Shown in pieces: positions 23,243 to 33,706 of a stretch of DNA of 64,000 nucleotides. Positions within the stretch are counted from its first letter, which is position 1. Every line of letters begins with the position of its first letter. Both the position numbers and the translations under genes were made by a program. The stretch is taken from contig CM021315.1 in assembly GCA_010645155.1 (NCBI GenBank), positions 3,324,506-3,388,505 on the forward strand, in the 5' to 3' direction. The notes under the pieces are model-generated. The model was not told the origin of the DNA, made no database searches, and was given only the letters and a program-made list of their open reading frames with translations. Source of the stretch: Tigriopus japonicus (lineage: Eukaryota > Arthropoda > Copepoda > Harpacticoida > Harpacticidae).

Positions 23243-24609
23243 CAAGGGTCGGCAACTAGTAGACTGCGGCCTACGTGTGGGCCCTTGAGTGGTTTTTGGT
23301 GGCCCCGGAAGCTACGGGAAAAGTCCAAAATAGTGGGCCGAAGAGCCATCCATAGTACAGTCGAATCTCATTTTAAGAAACTTTTCTGCCAGCGCCAAAA
23401 TGTTTCTTATATTGAGATTTTTCTTATATCGAGACTCAAGAAAATTGGCTTAAGAAACGATAAAAAATACAAGGAAACTAGGAGTTTACCTCACCTTAAA
23501 TAACCTTATAAGGTTACTTTTATTACTACAAAATCCGACAATGACTCAAAATTTTAGCTTTTAAAAAATAGTTATTAAAACACAAAAATTTACATTTCAA
23601 GTGTATGCATTTATATCTCTGTTACAAAGCTTCAGAACTTGTTTCAATCTCAATTTGACAGAAAAAATGAAAGAAGAAAGTACAATGTTGTCATCTTGAT
23701 TGGTATATTATCTAACCTATACAGGGACAAACAACTTTTTTTAAAAATTGAGCCTTCTATGCTTCCATACTGACGAAGTTGTCATTTTTTGGAATATCTC
23801 AAAACAAAAATCTTCTATTCTCAGTTTAACCTTAAATTACTTCAAATTTGAGAGACTTTCTTGGGTTCACATGACACTTCCTTGGATTGCTTATTTTCCA
23901 CTAGATTTTGCTTTGGCAGACACACATTTTTTTCACTCTCAAGCATAGTAAATTTGTTATCAAAATGAGCTTATTTTATTTTTTAATATTGTCGACAAAT
24001 TATTTTTTTAAACTTAATGTCATTAAAATAGTTATTGTTGAGTGTTATGTTGGACAATTTTTAGCGATTTTAGGGTTCAAAATCCAATTTTTCGTTCTTT
24101 TGATTGAAACTTGAAAAAGGCAAGTCATTTTTTTCAAAAAGAGGCGCAAGGCGCAAGAACCTAAAAAAGTGCGCAAAAGGCACCCTAAAAAGCGCAAAGT
24201 TTGCGCAAAAGCGCAAAATATGGAAGCATCGATCCTTTTAGAAATGCCTCGTTTTGTTTTGTTTTTGTTTTGTGCTGTGACAAATTTAAGCAAGAGAAAT
24301 TGGCCAAATCTTTGAAAATGTTTCTTATATCGAGATTGAGAAAAATGGAAAATTTCTTATTTCGAGAATTCTTCTGTAGTAAAATTTTGGTCAGCACGGA
24401 AAAGTTTCTTATTTTGCAAAAATTTCTTAAAACGAGATTTCTTGTATCGAGACTCGACTGTACTGTTCTTGTGGGCCAAAGCTCTTTGATCGTTAATTTG
24501 TAGGCCCCTGAACCTACCGTCGTCTGCTTGGTGGGCCCGTGACAACACGTAATCGGTGGGCCTTGACCCAAAAGCGTTGCTTTTGGGTCAACCCAAATGT
24601 CGATCTCTG
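23243..24609. mobile_element. hAT MITE interrupted by a pogo-like element
   Basis: The left part (23243-23357, starting CAAGGGTCGGCAACT) and right part (24461-24609) are the two halves of a CAGGGGTCGGCAACC-family MITE. The octamer GACTAATG is exactly duplicated at 23235-23242 and 24610-24617. The 1.1-kb insert sits at CATAGTA|CTG, an internal site intact in the 13257 copy. Confidence 0.93.
23358..24460. mobile_element. Pogo/Tc1-like non-autonomous element, 1103 bp
   Basis: Termini CAGTCGAATCTCATTTTAAG (left) and the complement of CAGTCGAGTCTCGATACAAG (right) are flanked by the dinucleotide TA on both sides (23356-23357 and 24461-24462), typical of the Tc1/mariner/pogo superfamily. Copies of TTTCTTATATYGAGA recur near both ends. 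Several short frames exist but none looks like a transposase, so it depends on a source elsewhere. Confidence 0.88.
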
Positions 24610-25091
24610 GACTAATGAAACATCGAGATAGCTCTATTCTATTGAAATTTAAGCAAACAAACTTTTGTTTTGATCAAACTTACATGTAAATGAAGTTTCC
24701 CACTGAGAGGTAAAAATATGGGGATTTTGGGTTTCCGAATAAGTTCTCCATGTCAAAAAAAGTTGGAAGTTTCCCATCATAAATGAACTAAATATTACCT
24801 TGTATTGTCCATTCTTCAGGTTTTACAGAATAATATCTCTTAATAACGATAGTATTAGAATATTTTTGACTGAAAAGGATTCATTAGAATTATCGCCAAA
24901 ATAAACGCCTTGAAATGCACTCTTTTTAAACGGCAAACTCTTTGAGTTGCAGTTAATCTATTTGCATTTTGCCGCTTTTTGCCTACTAAGAATTTTTTCT
25001 CTTTTGCATTTGTTAATTTTGTTGGAGAGGTGGATAAAATAATCCTGTCATCTTCAGCATTATTATTCCTTTCTCGCGAGTTTTTCTCATC

Positions 25092-25307
25092 TCAGGAGAG
25101 ATTATGAATTGAATTCATTGTTGGTGTTAAAACCTGACAATCCAACATTCGAAAAACGGTGCTAATTAGGAAGTGCGTTTCCAAAAATACCTTTCCCCTG
25201 AGTCGGCTAGCAACTTCCAACGTATAAAGAACTCGGACAAAGGCTGGGGGTAAATATTGATATCTAATGTAAACTATTATAAGTCGCACCGAATTACCAA
25301 GATGAAC
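25092..25307 (-). pseudogene. Downstream part of split gypsy integrase
   Basis: Read on the minus strand from 25307, the frame continues the gypsy fragment at 25760-26278 after the inserted element is removed: FILVI replaces FILETL. Two stop codons and loss of motifs follow within 20 residues. Integrase residues past this point cannot be recognised. Confidence 0.45.
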
Positions 25308-25759
25308 TGTGAGAGACGGGCGAGGTTGGGACCGGCATCAATGACGTCATTCAATTCGCATCATGTGATTGGCTGATCCCCTTTTGGGCGCCGTTTTCAA
25401 CATTTCCAAACAGACGGAAACCTCAACAAGCCCTCGCTCAATGCAGTGCCTCCACATCTTACTTTGAAGCAGAACGTTTGCGTCTTTCTAGAGCCCAACC
25501 TAATGTGTCGTAAAAAGGGTTGATGCTTCCAACTTGTATTTTTCTGTTCCAAAACCATTTTGAAAGTTTGCTATTTAAGACTCTGAACATTGGGCAAGGT
25601 CACTTGAAAATGTTTCAGTGAAAATTCTATTTGACAATTTTTTACGTCCAAAGCATGGAGAGTCTGTTTATTTGGAAATGTTTTTAGTTCAAAAAATCGT
25701 TTACTTTTCTCCATGGCGCTTGAGTCAAAACCTCGCCCGTCTCTCACTAGAGCGTCTCT
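25308..25759. mobile_element. Short inverted-repeat element in gypsy integrase
   Basis: An exact 19-bp inverted repeat, GTGAGAGACGGGCGAGGTT at 25309-25327 and its complement at 25729-25747, bounds about 440 bp of non-coding sequence. A 9-bp direct repeat, AAGATGAAC, lies at 25299-25307 and 25760-25768, and would be a target duplication if the right end runs 12 bp past the inverted repeat. A 9-bp duplication would suggest a Mutator-like element, but the uneven right end leaves this open. Confidence 0.65.
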
Positions 25760-26278
25760 AAGATGAACGAGTTATTGGGGAGGGGCCCAAAATGGTCAAG
25801 CGAAACATATTCCCATGGTCGATTAGGGGTGTAATGCAGACGTTGTTCAACCTTTAAAGGTTTTTCTGTGACTGATTGGCAGACCCGACAAGACAGAACG
25901 TATTGTTCAATGTCACTATCCATTCCCGGGAACCATGCAACCGTGCGCAGACGACGTTTCATGGAAGAAGCTCCAAGATGTGAACCACCATGGGCCAAGC
26001 TAATGATCTTTGAGCGAAAGCCTTTTGGAACGACGATTCGGAGGCCCCTCAAAACGTTTCCCCCTGGGGAAAGGGTCAGCTCACTGAATATACGGGAATA
26101 GTGGTTAAGAGTTAAACATTCGATGTATCCCGTCATGATGGCTCTTTTTAGGGCCTTCATCTCTTTGTCTTTCTTTGTGTATTTGTAAACAATCTCCAGG
26201 GTGATTGCCTGGAAGAGATCACCAGAAGTAAAGTAGTTTGTAGGGTTGAAGCCCCCCAGAATGCATTTATTGACTGCT
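25760..26278 (-). pseudogene. Ty3/gypsy-type integrase fragment (H2C2 domain)
   Basis: The minus-strand frame from 26278 encodes a zinc-binding integrase N-terminus: HGGSHLGASSMKRRLR, then WFPGMDSDIEQYV and the pair C-x2-C in SCRVCQS. The start of the DDE core follows in PWEYVSLDHFGPLP, with the first catalytic Asp in LDHFG. This is the arrangement of Ty3/gypsy Pol. The frame is open without an ATG at the left of the domain and is ended by the insertion at 25308-25759. No reverse transcriptase, RNase H or LTR was found beside it. Confidence 0.85.
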
Positions 26279-26330
26279 GACTAATATTGAATATCACAGA
26301 CATTTTATATTGAAATGACTAGGGGGAACG

Positions 26331-26353
26331 CACTCCAATTAGTAATTGGAGTG
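26331..26353. repeat. Perfect 10-bp hairpin
   Basis: CACTCCAATT is followed by loop AGT and then the exact complement AATTGGAGTG. It lies about 690 bp upstream of the glutaredoxin start; no function can be assigned. Confidence 0.6.
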
Positions 26354-27038
26354 AGGTGTATCAGTTGGGTCAAGGGCAAAAGTATTCTGATTTCAAGGAA
26401 ATTCCTTTATTAAAATTTCTTGTATCAAGCAAAAATTGCAATTTGTTTCAAAAAGCCGAACTTGTAGAGAACCTTTTGGTAGTTACTCAAAGACTACCGG
26501 AGTAAAACTGACCAAAATATCGAATTGAAACGAGGAACGACATCATACCCCGCGCTCTTTAAAATTCACAAAAATATATGTAGTGTACAAATCTGTTGTT
26601 AATTTAGTCACTTCCACAAAATATCAAATTTATTGATCAAAAAATGGTCCCCTTACAGGGAGCCCCTTAACTACTCAACAACAGACATACTAACGATTTT
26701 GATAAATTCATTAATTACCCTTAGTCTTTCCATGATATTAAGGAACATTAAAAATATATTTCCTAGTAAATATTTATGGTCTAATGCTTTCATTTAAGCC
26801 CTCTTCCGGTCAAAATTTCCGTCTTAATCTAAGGCTATTTTGGTTCAACATTCCTAGCTTTTTAAAAGCTAAACCAGACTAGAGTTCTTGCCAAGAACAA
26901 TTTGTCTTTTCCCGCCGAAAACGTCAGAATGTGCAACAGCTGATTTCTTAACAACACAATTTTTTCAGCAAAGGCATAACGATACCTCTGTGTTTGAGAA
27001 ATGTCGACGTAGAAAAGTAATTACATCAAATATTGATT

Positions 27039-27454
27039 ATGGGCAACTCCAATTCCAGCAAACATGGCGTGGTGTCAGATATCCTGAACTTGCATCCCAT
27101 CACTATTTTTTCCGCCACATATTGTACTTACTGTAAGATCGCGAAACGAACCTTTGACCAAATGGGCACGGAATACAATGCCATAGAATTAAATTCTGAA
27201 CCTAATGGCAAAGAGATCATGCAAGATCTGAGCTCTAATTATACCAAAGGACAAATGACGGTAAATACTTCGTGTTTTAACATGTCGCTTTGAAAAAAAA
27301 CGTATCTGGTTCTTTTCAGGTTCCTCAAATCTTCATTTGTAGAAAATGGATCGGAGGTTGCAACGAGATGAGAAATCTCTACAAAACTGGGGCTTTAGAA
27401 GCAATGTTAAAAGATTGCTGTCAAGGTGATATAACTTGCCGAAGGTCCATGTAA
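27039..27454 (+). CDS. Glutaredoxin, dithiol (CTYC), two exons
   Basis: Exon 1 is 27039-27260 and exon 2 is 27320-27454, joined across a 59-bp GT-AG intron into 118 residues. Glutaredoxins reduce protein disulfides and glutathione mixed disulfides using glutathione. The active site is CTYC after the strand ITIFSATY (about residues 25-30). The cis-proline motif TVPQIFI sits at the exon junction, and WIGGCNEM supplies the Gly-Gly glutathione-binding turn. The length matches single-domain dithiol glutaredoxins (GLRX2-like). The chosen ATG gives MGNSNSSK, an N-myristoylation-type sequence (Gly2, Ser6), so membrane attachment is possible. Extra cysteines near the C-terminus (DCCQGDITC) are unusual. 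The gene ends just before a TECPR2-like gene on the same strand. Confidence 0.93.
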
Positions 27455-27580
27455 CCTTTTCTTCTTGTCAGTCGGGCAGTAAGGATCTTCGTGTTGTTTG
27501 AGTATAAATAGCTCGTTCAAGTCCTTTGAGCTTTTTTTCAGATTGAAGAATATGCAGTCATTTAGAGATCATCCACAGAC

Positions 27581-27586
27581 AATAAA
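27581..27586 (+). terminator. Poly(A) signal of glutaredoxin gene
   Basis: AATAAA lies 127 bp after the glutaredoxin stop and only 57 bp before the next gene's start codon, so the two transcription units are almost back to back. Confidence 0.65.
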
Positions 27587-27642
27587 AACGATCGTGTAAC
27601 CAGTGTCTCTCTAGTCTTTACTCTCCTAACGCTTAACCAATC

Positions 27643-30600
27643 ATGGCATACACCATGGACCAAAGTGACTTGAAAATATTCAGGGAACACAGCCCTTACA
27701 TCCAACTATTAAGTAAAATCCCTTCAAGGGTTCACAGAGGCATGGTGGGCTATGACCTCAATCTCACTTGTATCGCTGTGCACCCAAAGTTTTTGGCCTT
27801 GGGAACTAATGCCGGATTGGTGTATTGGTATGACAGAGGCCAAGACGTTCTTCAACGACTATGGTGTTCAAATCGAAGAACCCCAATCACTAAAGTGTGT
27901 CTAGTTGAAACTGTGGATCTGATGTTGGCCGTGGGTAATCAAGATGGTTGCATCACCATATTTCAGGTTAGTTCAATACACTAAACTTTTTTATTTAGCT
28001 ATGCGATTTGATTTCGAATTTAAAAAAAACCTATCTGTTTTTAGATTCCAAGGCCCTTGGATAAGACGATCCACCCTCCGTTACTTCGACAAACTTCTGA
28101 AAGCCTGGCCGGAGTAAATGGAGAAGGGTCAGAGTTTTTCAGCATTCCTGGAATTCACACCAAATCCATAAAGGCTTTGGCATGGTCAAAAAATGGGATG
28201 AGGCTGTTCTCGGGGGACGAAAATGGCCAAGTGAGCCTCACTGAAATAGACTTCGTAGCTCGAACGACTTCGAGTATCCCTTTGTGCAAGGAGGGTTTTC
28301 GGATCACCCAGCTCAGTTACTCAAAGCCATATCTGATGGTTTCAACCACCGAAAGATCTGTAGTCATTGATACATCAAAAAGTGATTTAGAGCCACTTGT
28401 GGTTGGGGAAAGGTTGAGAAAAGCTTTCGGACCATATGGGGGTATTATATGGTCGGGTACGTCCAAAAGCGTGAATTTAATGGCCGTCCGGCCCAAAAAC
28501 ACCTTCTACGCTGCAACTGTGACGAAAGATCAATGCAAAGTGGATTCCACCATATTATTGGAGAGTAGCCTTAAACGGCCTCATCTTGATATCCCATTGA
28601 TCAATCCAATGGTCTTTACTCACGACATCGGTATCGAGGACGATATCCATCTCTTGGAACCCCTCCTCCACGAGGATGGAGTTTCTACTTACTTCGTTGG
28701 ATACAACGCCAATATCTTACACATTATCGACCCAAAGAAGCCTACAGTATTGGCTAGTTGTAGCAGCTTGAGGGGAATTCTAGATCTCTCTACGTGCTCG
28801 GGGTCTGGCTCAGATAAGATCAACCACGACGAGATCTTTATCCTCGAAGGGCCTCGTAGTGTCGTTCGACTTTCTTTGGCCCCAGATCCATTTCATGCCG
28901 ATCTGGAGGATTCTTCAATCAATCCGTTAGGGACTGATGAAACCGAGGGAGTAGGCTTGGAATCCGTGGGTCCTAATCTTGTTTCCATGACGGACTCCGT
29001 TGTGTCTAAACTTCCATACTTTGGCGCTAACTCTCTTGCCGCCTCAGCAGGGAGCGCCATTTCAAATATTGGCGGGAAACTTTTTAGCTCGCCATCAACA
29101 GAACCTGAAGTGGAAGAGGCTCAAGAAATTGGTACGGAACCTGATAACGACAAACAAGATTTGGAATCCTTGTTTGGTGATGACAACTATGATGATTCTG
29201 GGGGAAACCAAGGTTCGTTTCAATCCCTTAGTCTGCAATTGGTGTCTCCAGATCCGGATAGCTCAAATAGCCCAATTTCTACCGAGCCTGATCCACAGAA
29301 GGAAAAATCGTTATTGGACAAACTTAACATTGGCTCTTATTTTGCGAACGCAAACCAGGAGACAGTTGCTTCAGACTCGGTGAAAGATGACTTTAAGGTG
29401 GTCTTAAATCTGGAGAACATGTTGGGATCGCAATATTGGCAATCATTCAGCTTTGTTGAGCCTTACATTTCCAGGATTGAAGTCCATGGCCAACAGATCT
29501 TGTCTATTTGCACAAATAGTAATCTATATGAAGGGATACTGGATCAAGACAAGATTCATTGGCGGAAGCTCTCGTATGATGCGACCGATATCTCGGTGTC
29601 TGATAATGGAGCCATTATTTGGACAGTTTGTAATGGGAAGGCCTACTCCATGGAAGACCCTATGTTGAATGACTTTGTCGAAATCACATCTCAAGCCAAA
29701 TGGGTTCGAGTAACCAACAAATTTGGAGTGGTCTTGAAGGTGGACGGAAGCTTGGAAATTTATCTGGATATCCATAAGCCTAGTCTTCTCATTCAAAGAT
29801 ATGAGCGACTCAAGTTTGAGGGGAACATTTCGAGTCTCTCTGTAGTAGAGAACCTCATGGCTGTTGTGTCAAATGGATTCTTATATCTACGAACTGGAAT
29901 GTCCCCGACAAACAACGTTTTAGGAACAAGTTGGAGCCTTACAAGAAATCTCAAGGTTCAGGTGGAACAAGTGGAACTGCATTCAAAAGACTCCATCCAA
30001 AAAGTATTGGTGACAACATCTGACAACGAACTTTATTTTTGTCAAGGAGACCTCACGAATAAGGACTTGAACCCAAATTGGATCCAAATCTCTGTCTTTG
30101 GCTGTCATATCGATCTTGACGAAAGGTTGAGAGTCTCAATGAGCAACTCCATGATTGTTGTTGCTGATCCAGTGTCTGGAACAGGTGTCATAGCTCAAGA
30201 AATGATATCTGGCTCTTATTGGGAAGCGATTCACTTTGACCAAATCAAGGCTCGTATAAAGGATATCCAAGCTAATGGAATTTATGAACATGAAGGAGTG
30301 TTGTGGGTTACAATGTTCTCCTTGAAACCAAACACGAACGAACTCTTCTTTACCAAATTCCATGACCAGGCTCTTCATCAGGTAATACGATAAACTTTCT
30401 CTATCAGAGGTATCAAAATGATTAATCATAATAACATTGATTTCAATAGAAAATGATAAAATTTCCATTGGTTTCAAACGTAATTGATAAGGCTGTAATC
30501 GCCATCTTGGCTTCTTTATTTCCGTGTTCGACTTTCATGAATTTGTTCCTCTCTTGAGTTGTGCCAATTAGCATGATTAGTCTTCTTTAACGATTTTGTA

Positions 30601-33083
30601 CCACGATTTGCCAGTTCAATGTGACGAAGGGACTGCGATTGTGTTGGTGAGAGGCTATTATTGCCGATAGTAAACCTATTTGTAGTAACAAATTCTTTTA
30701 TGTAATATAGAAACCGCATAAACTGAACAATGAGTTTGAGACGTTTGGTTTAGCGAGTCTACGACCGTCGCTGTCGGTTACAGTTTCAACACCGAATTAT
30801 CCCATCACTTGGACTCAAATTTGGATAAAATGGAATCAGGCCACGGGGACTAAAACACCGGGATCAAAAAAGGTTGCCCTGGATGGACCTCTACTGGTGG
30901 TTATGATGCGACAGATTGTGGAGAAGGTGGGACCAAGGAAAATTGAGGAGTTGAATTCGGAAATGAACGCTTTAGAAGAAATAGAGAAACGCCTTCAACG
31001 TCTCGAAAGCGAGATCAGGGCGAGATATGAGGAAAGGCTTCGTGAGATAGATATCGAATTCGACAAACATCTGACGAGAAGGAAAGCTGCAAGGAGACTT
31101 GATCAAGATTTCAAGCAGCAACGCATAAGAGAATGGGTGGAATCCACCTGGCAATGGAAAGAAGAAAGATTATGGCATGATTTTGATGGAATTGATCGGT
31201 TTGTCTGTTCGAAAGCTTTGGAAATTGAAGATGCTCTCCATACAGGGGCCGGTTTATGCCTTGAAACCAAATCAGATTTGCCTGTTGAAGAACAAGGTCT
31301 AACGATTTGTGAACATGATGCTGGAATGGAACCCACAAATATCAAAGAATCATCTTTTGAATTGGTTGTGTATTCCGTTTCTGTCAATATCGAGAAGTTA
31401 GTGGAGGCACAGCATTGGGATAGCAAGTTTTGGATTGTGCAAAATCGGTCGTACTTTCGATCCCCTTTGTCTACTTGTTTAGCCAAATGGCGTGACGGCG
31501 TTTTTCATCAATCAAGAATGACCTGGTTAGCAACACATTGGAAACCAACGTTGATTTGTGAAGACTTCGATCCTGGAGATGGACGTGAACTGGAGTGCGT
31601 TAGTGGTCCCCCTTGGGAATTGATGAAAACAGCCTTGTGGACATTTCATTGAAAACTTATGATGGCAATTTGTAATTGATGATACGATTTTGATGGGTAA
31701 CTGATTCACTTTATGGTTTATCAGTTAAGGGGCCGGTGTAATCGCCATCTTGGCTTCTTTATTTCCGTGTTCGACTTTCATGAATTTGTTCCTCTCTTGA
31801 GTTGTGCCAATTAGCATGATTAGTCTTCTTTAACGATTTTGTACCACGATTTGCCAGTTCAATGTGACGAAGGGACTGCGATTGTGTTGGTGAGAGGCTA
31901 TTATTGCCGATAGTAAACCTATTTGTAGTAACAAATTCTTTTATGTAATATAGAAACCGCATAAACTGAACAATGAGTTTGAGACGTTTGGTTTAGCGAG
32001 TCTACGACCGTCGCTGTCGGTTACAAAGGCTGAACATTAATAGGGATAAAGTTACTGTTTTTGGCCGAAAGCTGTAATGTTTTTTTTCATATTAAGAGTT
32101 GCATTCAATTCGACAAAAGATGCGAAAGAGTCCCTATTTCCTGGCCTAAATATGTCATTTTTTGACAGTATAATGTCAATTTGGCCAAACGTATGTCTCA
32201 ATTCAGGGCAAAATCTCAAGTTTGTCTTTTCTTTAACCTTTGGTTTCCTAGGAACACAGTTTTTCTTCGCACAAATTATTCCAGAATTTAAAGAACTAAA
32301 AAGGTCCTGTAAAAGATTTCGATAATCAATGGGAAAGAAATTTAAAAAAATTACACATACAACTACTTCATTTTATAAATCCAATTTTGCTTTCAGGTAC
32401 CCCTCCCTAAGGATTTGGATTGCCCCATCTCTTCAATTGCTGCCTGTCCAGAAGCTTGTTGGCTTTTGACTTCCAAAGGTGACATTTTCATTCGAACCGA
32501 AATTCGGCCCATCCTTCCAGAAGGTTCCGATTGGGTGAACCTGGATATGACCCAATTAGAAGGAACAATCAAATTGGAACACATTGCTATGGGCACAGAC
32601 GTAATCTGGGCACTAGACTCTCAAGGGCAAGTCTGGTTCAGATTAGGGTCTGTTGGTCCCCACGAAATTGTCCCTGCTTGGTTGGCCCTGGAAGATTCGG
32701 ATTTGAAATTGACCCGAATTGCCAGTTCTTCGTCAATTCACATGGTTTGGGCCATCGATACGGATCAAAGGGTTGTTGTGAGAGAAGGGATCTATCCGGA
32801 TTTTAGACATGGAACCTCGTGGACCCACGTGGATGGAGTGGAGAAAGTGGTGGATATCATTGCTTCCCATGCTTACATTTGGGTCTTAACACAAGATGGA
32901 TCGTTCTATAAGAGGTGTGGAATCACAGAAGTGAATGTAAAGGGAGAGTTTTGGGAGGCGGTTTCTCTCCATAGTCACACATTAACTTCTGTGTCTGTAA
33001 CTGTGTGTGATAAACCTTTTGCCTTGGATAAAAGAGGTCGTATTATAGCCCTTAATGATGTGGACATTTGTCTTGGCGATTGA
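27643..33083 (+). CDS. TECPR2: TECPR2-like WD40/tectonin-repeat protein
   Basis: Exons 27643-27966, 28045-30381 and 32397-33083 join in frame to about 1115 residues (human TECPR2 is about 1400). Vertebrate TECPR2 supports autophagosome formation and ER exit/endolysosomal traffic. The N-terminus (residues 1-230) has WD40-like blades: FREHSPY, IPSRVHRG, LTCIAVHPKFLALGTNAG, then SIKALAWSKNGMRLFSGDENG, a block very like TECPR2. A long acidic, Ser-rich linker (about residues 420-540, with DLESLFGDDNYDD) follows. The last 450 residues carry tectonin-type units with their typical WxxI/V and GV-W spacing: WVRVTNKFGVV, WIQISVFG, WVNLDMTQ, VIWALDSQGQVWFR, SWTHVDGVEKVVDI and YIWVLTQDGSFYKR. The start is the first ATG of an open frame 57 bp after the upstream gene's poly(A) signal. 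Intron 2 hosts a complete LTR retrotransposon in the same orientation. Confidence 0.9.
30494..30782 (+). repeat. 5' LTR
   Basis: A 289-bp LTR, identical to 31737-32025, with TG...CA termini inside a TGTAA/TTACA short inverted repeat. Confidence 0.96.
30903..31652 (+). CDS. Orphan coiled-coil ORF of the LTR element
   Basis: This is the only sizeable frame in the element: 249 residues from the first in-frame ATG (a double ATG) to TGA, 84 bp before the 3' LTR. The same frame is open back to 30711, inside the 5' LTR, without another ATG, so a longer non-ATG or spliced product is possible. Residues ~10-60 form a charged, heptad-like coiled coil (LNALEEIEKRLQRLE-like, rich in E, R and K). The middle is Trp- and acid-rich, and the C-terminal half has scattered Cys, Trp and aromatic residues (FWIVQNRSYFRSP, GPPWELM). 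I see no zinc knuckle, protease, RT or integrase motif. It may be a highly divergent Gag-like protein or a captured host fragment; I do not recognise it. Confidence 0.7.
   Translation: MMRQIVEKVGPRKIEELNSEMNALEEIEKRLQRLESEIRARYEERLREIDIEFDKHLTRRKAARRLDQDFKQQRIREWVESTWQWKEERLWHDFDGIDRFVCSKALEIEDALHTGAGLCLETKSDLPVEEQGLTICEHDAGMEPTNIKESSFELVVYSVSVNIEKLVEAQHWDSKFWIVQNRSYFRSPLSTCLAKWRDGVFHQSRMTWLATHWKPTLICEDFDPGDGRELECVSGPPWELMKTALWTFH
31737..32025 (+). repeat. 3' LTR
   Basis: Identical to the 5' LTR over 289 bp, preceded by TTAAGGGGCCGG. Confidence 0.96.
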
Positions 33084-33223
33084 CACCTTAGTTTTTTTTA
33101 AGAATACGCTTTCATGCCAATTTTCAACGCACATTCCATAGATTAGCCCTTCAATTGTAAACATATTATTGTTTGTTTCTGCCATTTTATTTATGCACAA
33201 AGATGACATGTTTACGTCGCATT

Positions 33224-33229
33224 AATAAA
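33224..33229 (+). terminator. Poly(A) signal of TECPR2-like gene
   Basis: AATAAA lies 141 bp after the stop codon on the same strand. Confidence 0.65.
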
Positions 33230-33644
33230 ACGTTTTGAATTCGAAGACAACTATGTAGTGAAGTAGACTTCATCATTCAGGTTGAAACATGTGCAGAAGA
33301 AAACCAAAGTCCTGTGTGAAAATCTCAGCTATTCGAGTCCATTTCCTATTTTCAGTGTGTTTGAAAAGAGGGGCCAACAACGTAAATATATTTTGACAAT
33401 CGACACACGAGTACTATAGTCAAATCAGAAGGGCAAAAAGCGTAAATTTTTTCATATACTCTCAACTTGGTGTTTTTATTAATATTCTCTTCTCAAAGAT
33501 TTGGCGATGTATTCAGCCCCGACATTCTAGATTGTTTCTAGCAGGAAATAAAATTTTCAAAAACAACACGTTTTTTTAATTACAAATTATTAATGTAATT
33601 TGCGTGGGTAAGCCGACAAAATTCAAATTTTTCAAGCATGATTC

Positions 33645-33706
33645 NNNNNNNNNNNNNNNNNNNNNNNNNNNNNNNNNNNNNNNNNNNNNNNNNNNNNNNN
33701 NNNNNN
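33645..33706. other. Assembly gap (62 N)
   Basis: Undetermined bases; order across the gap depends on the assembly. Confidence 1.

Larger units (their letters stand above)
30489..32030 (+). mobile_element. Complete compact LTR retrotransposon with TSD
   Basis: Two LTRs of 289 bp (30494-30782 and 31737-32025) are identical base for base. Each begins TGTAA and ends TTACA, and the 5-bp host sequence AAGGC is duplicated outside (30489-30493 and 32026-32030). The interior is only 954 bp. A short purine tract, AAGGGG, lies just before the 3' LTR, as expected for a polypurine primer. A TGG-starting primer site is not adjacent to the 5' LTR; the nearest TGG is at 30810. No protease, reverse transcriptase or integrase is encoded, so it must be moved by another element. 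Identical LTRs mean a recent insertion or recent gene conversion. It lies wholly in intron 2 of the TECPR2-like gene. Confidence 0.96.

Noticed and set aside
30516..30719. Identical 67-codon minus frames in both LTRs
   Set aside because: The repetition simply reflects LTR identity; the frame is antisense to the element and has no domain.
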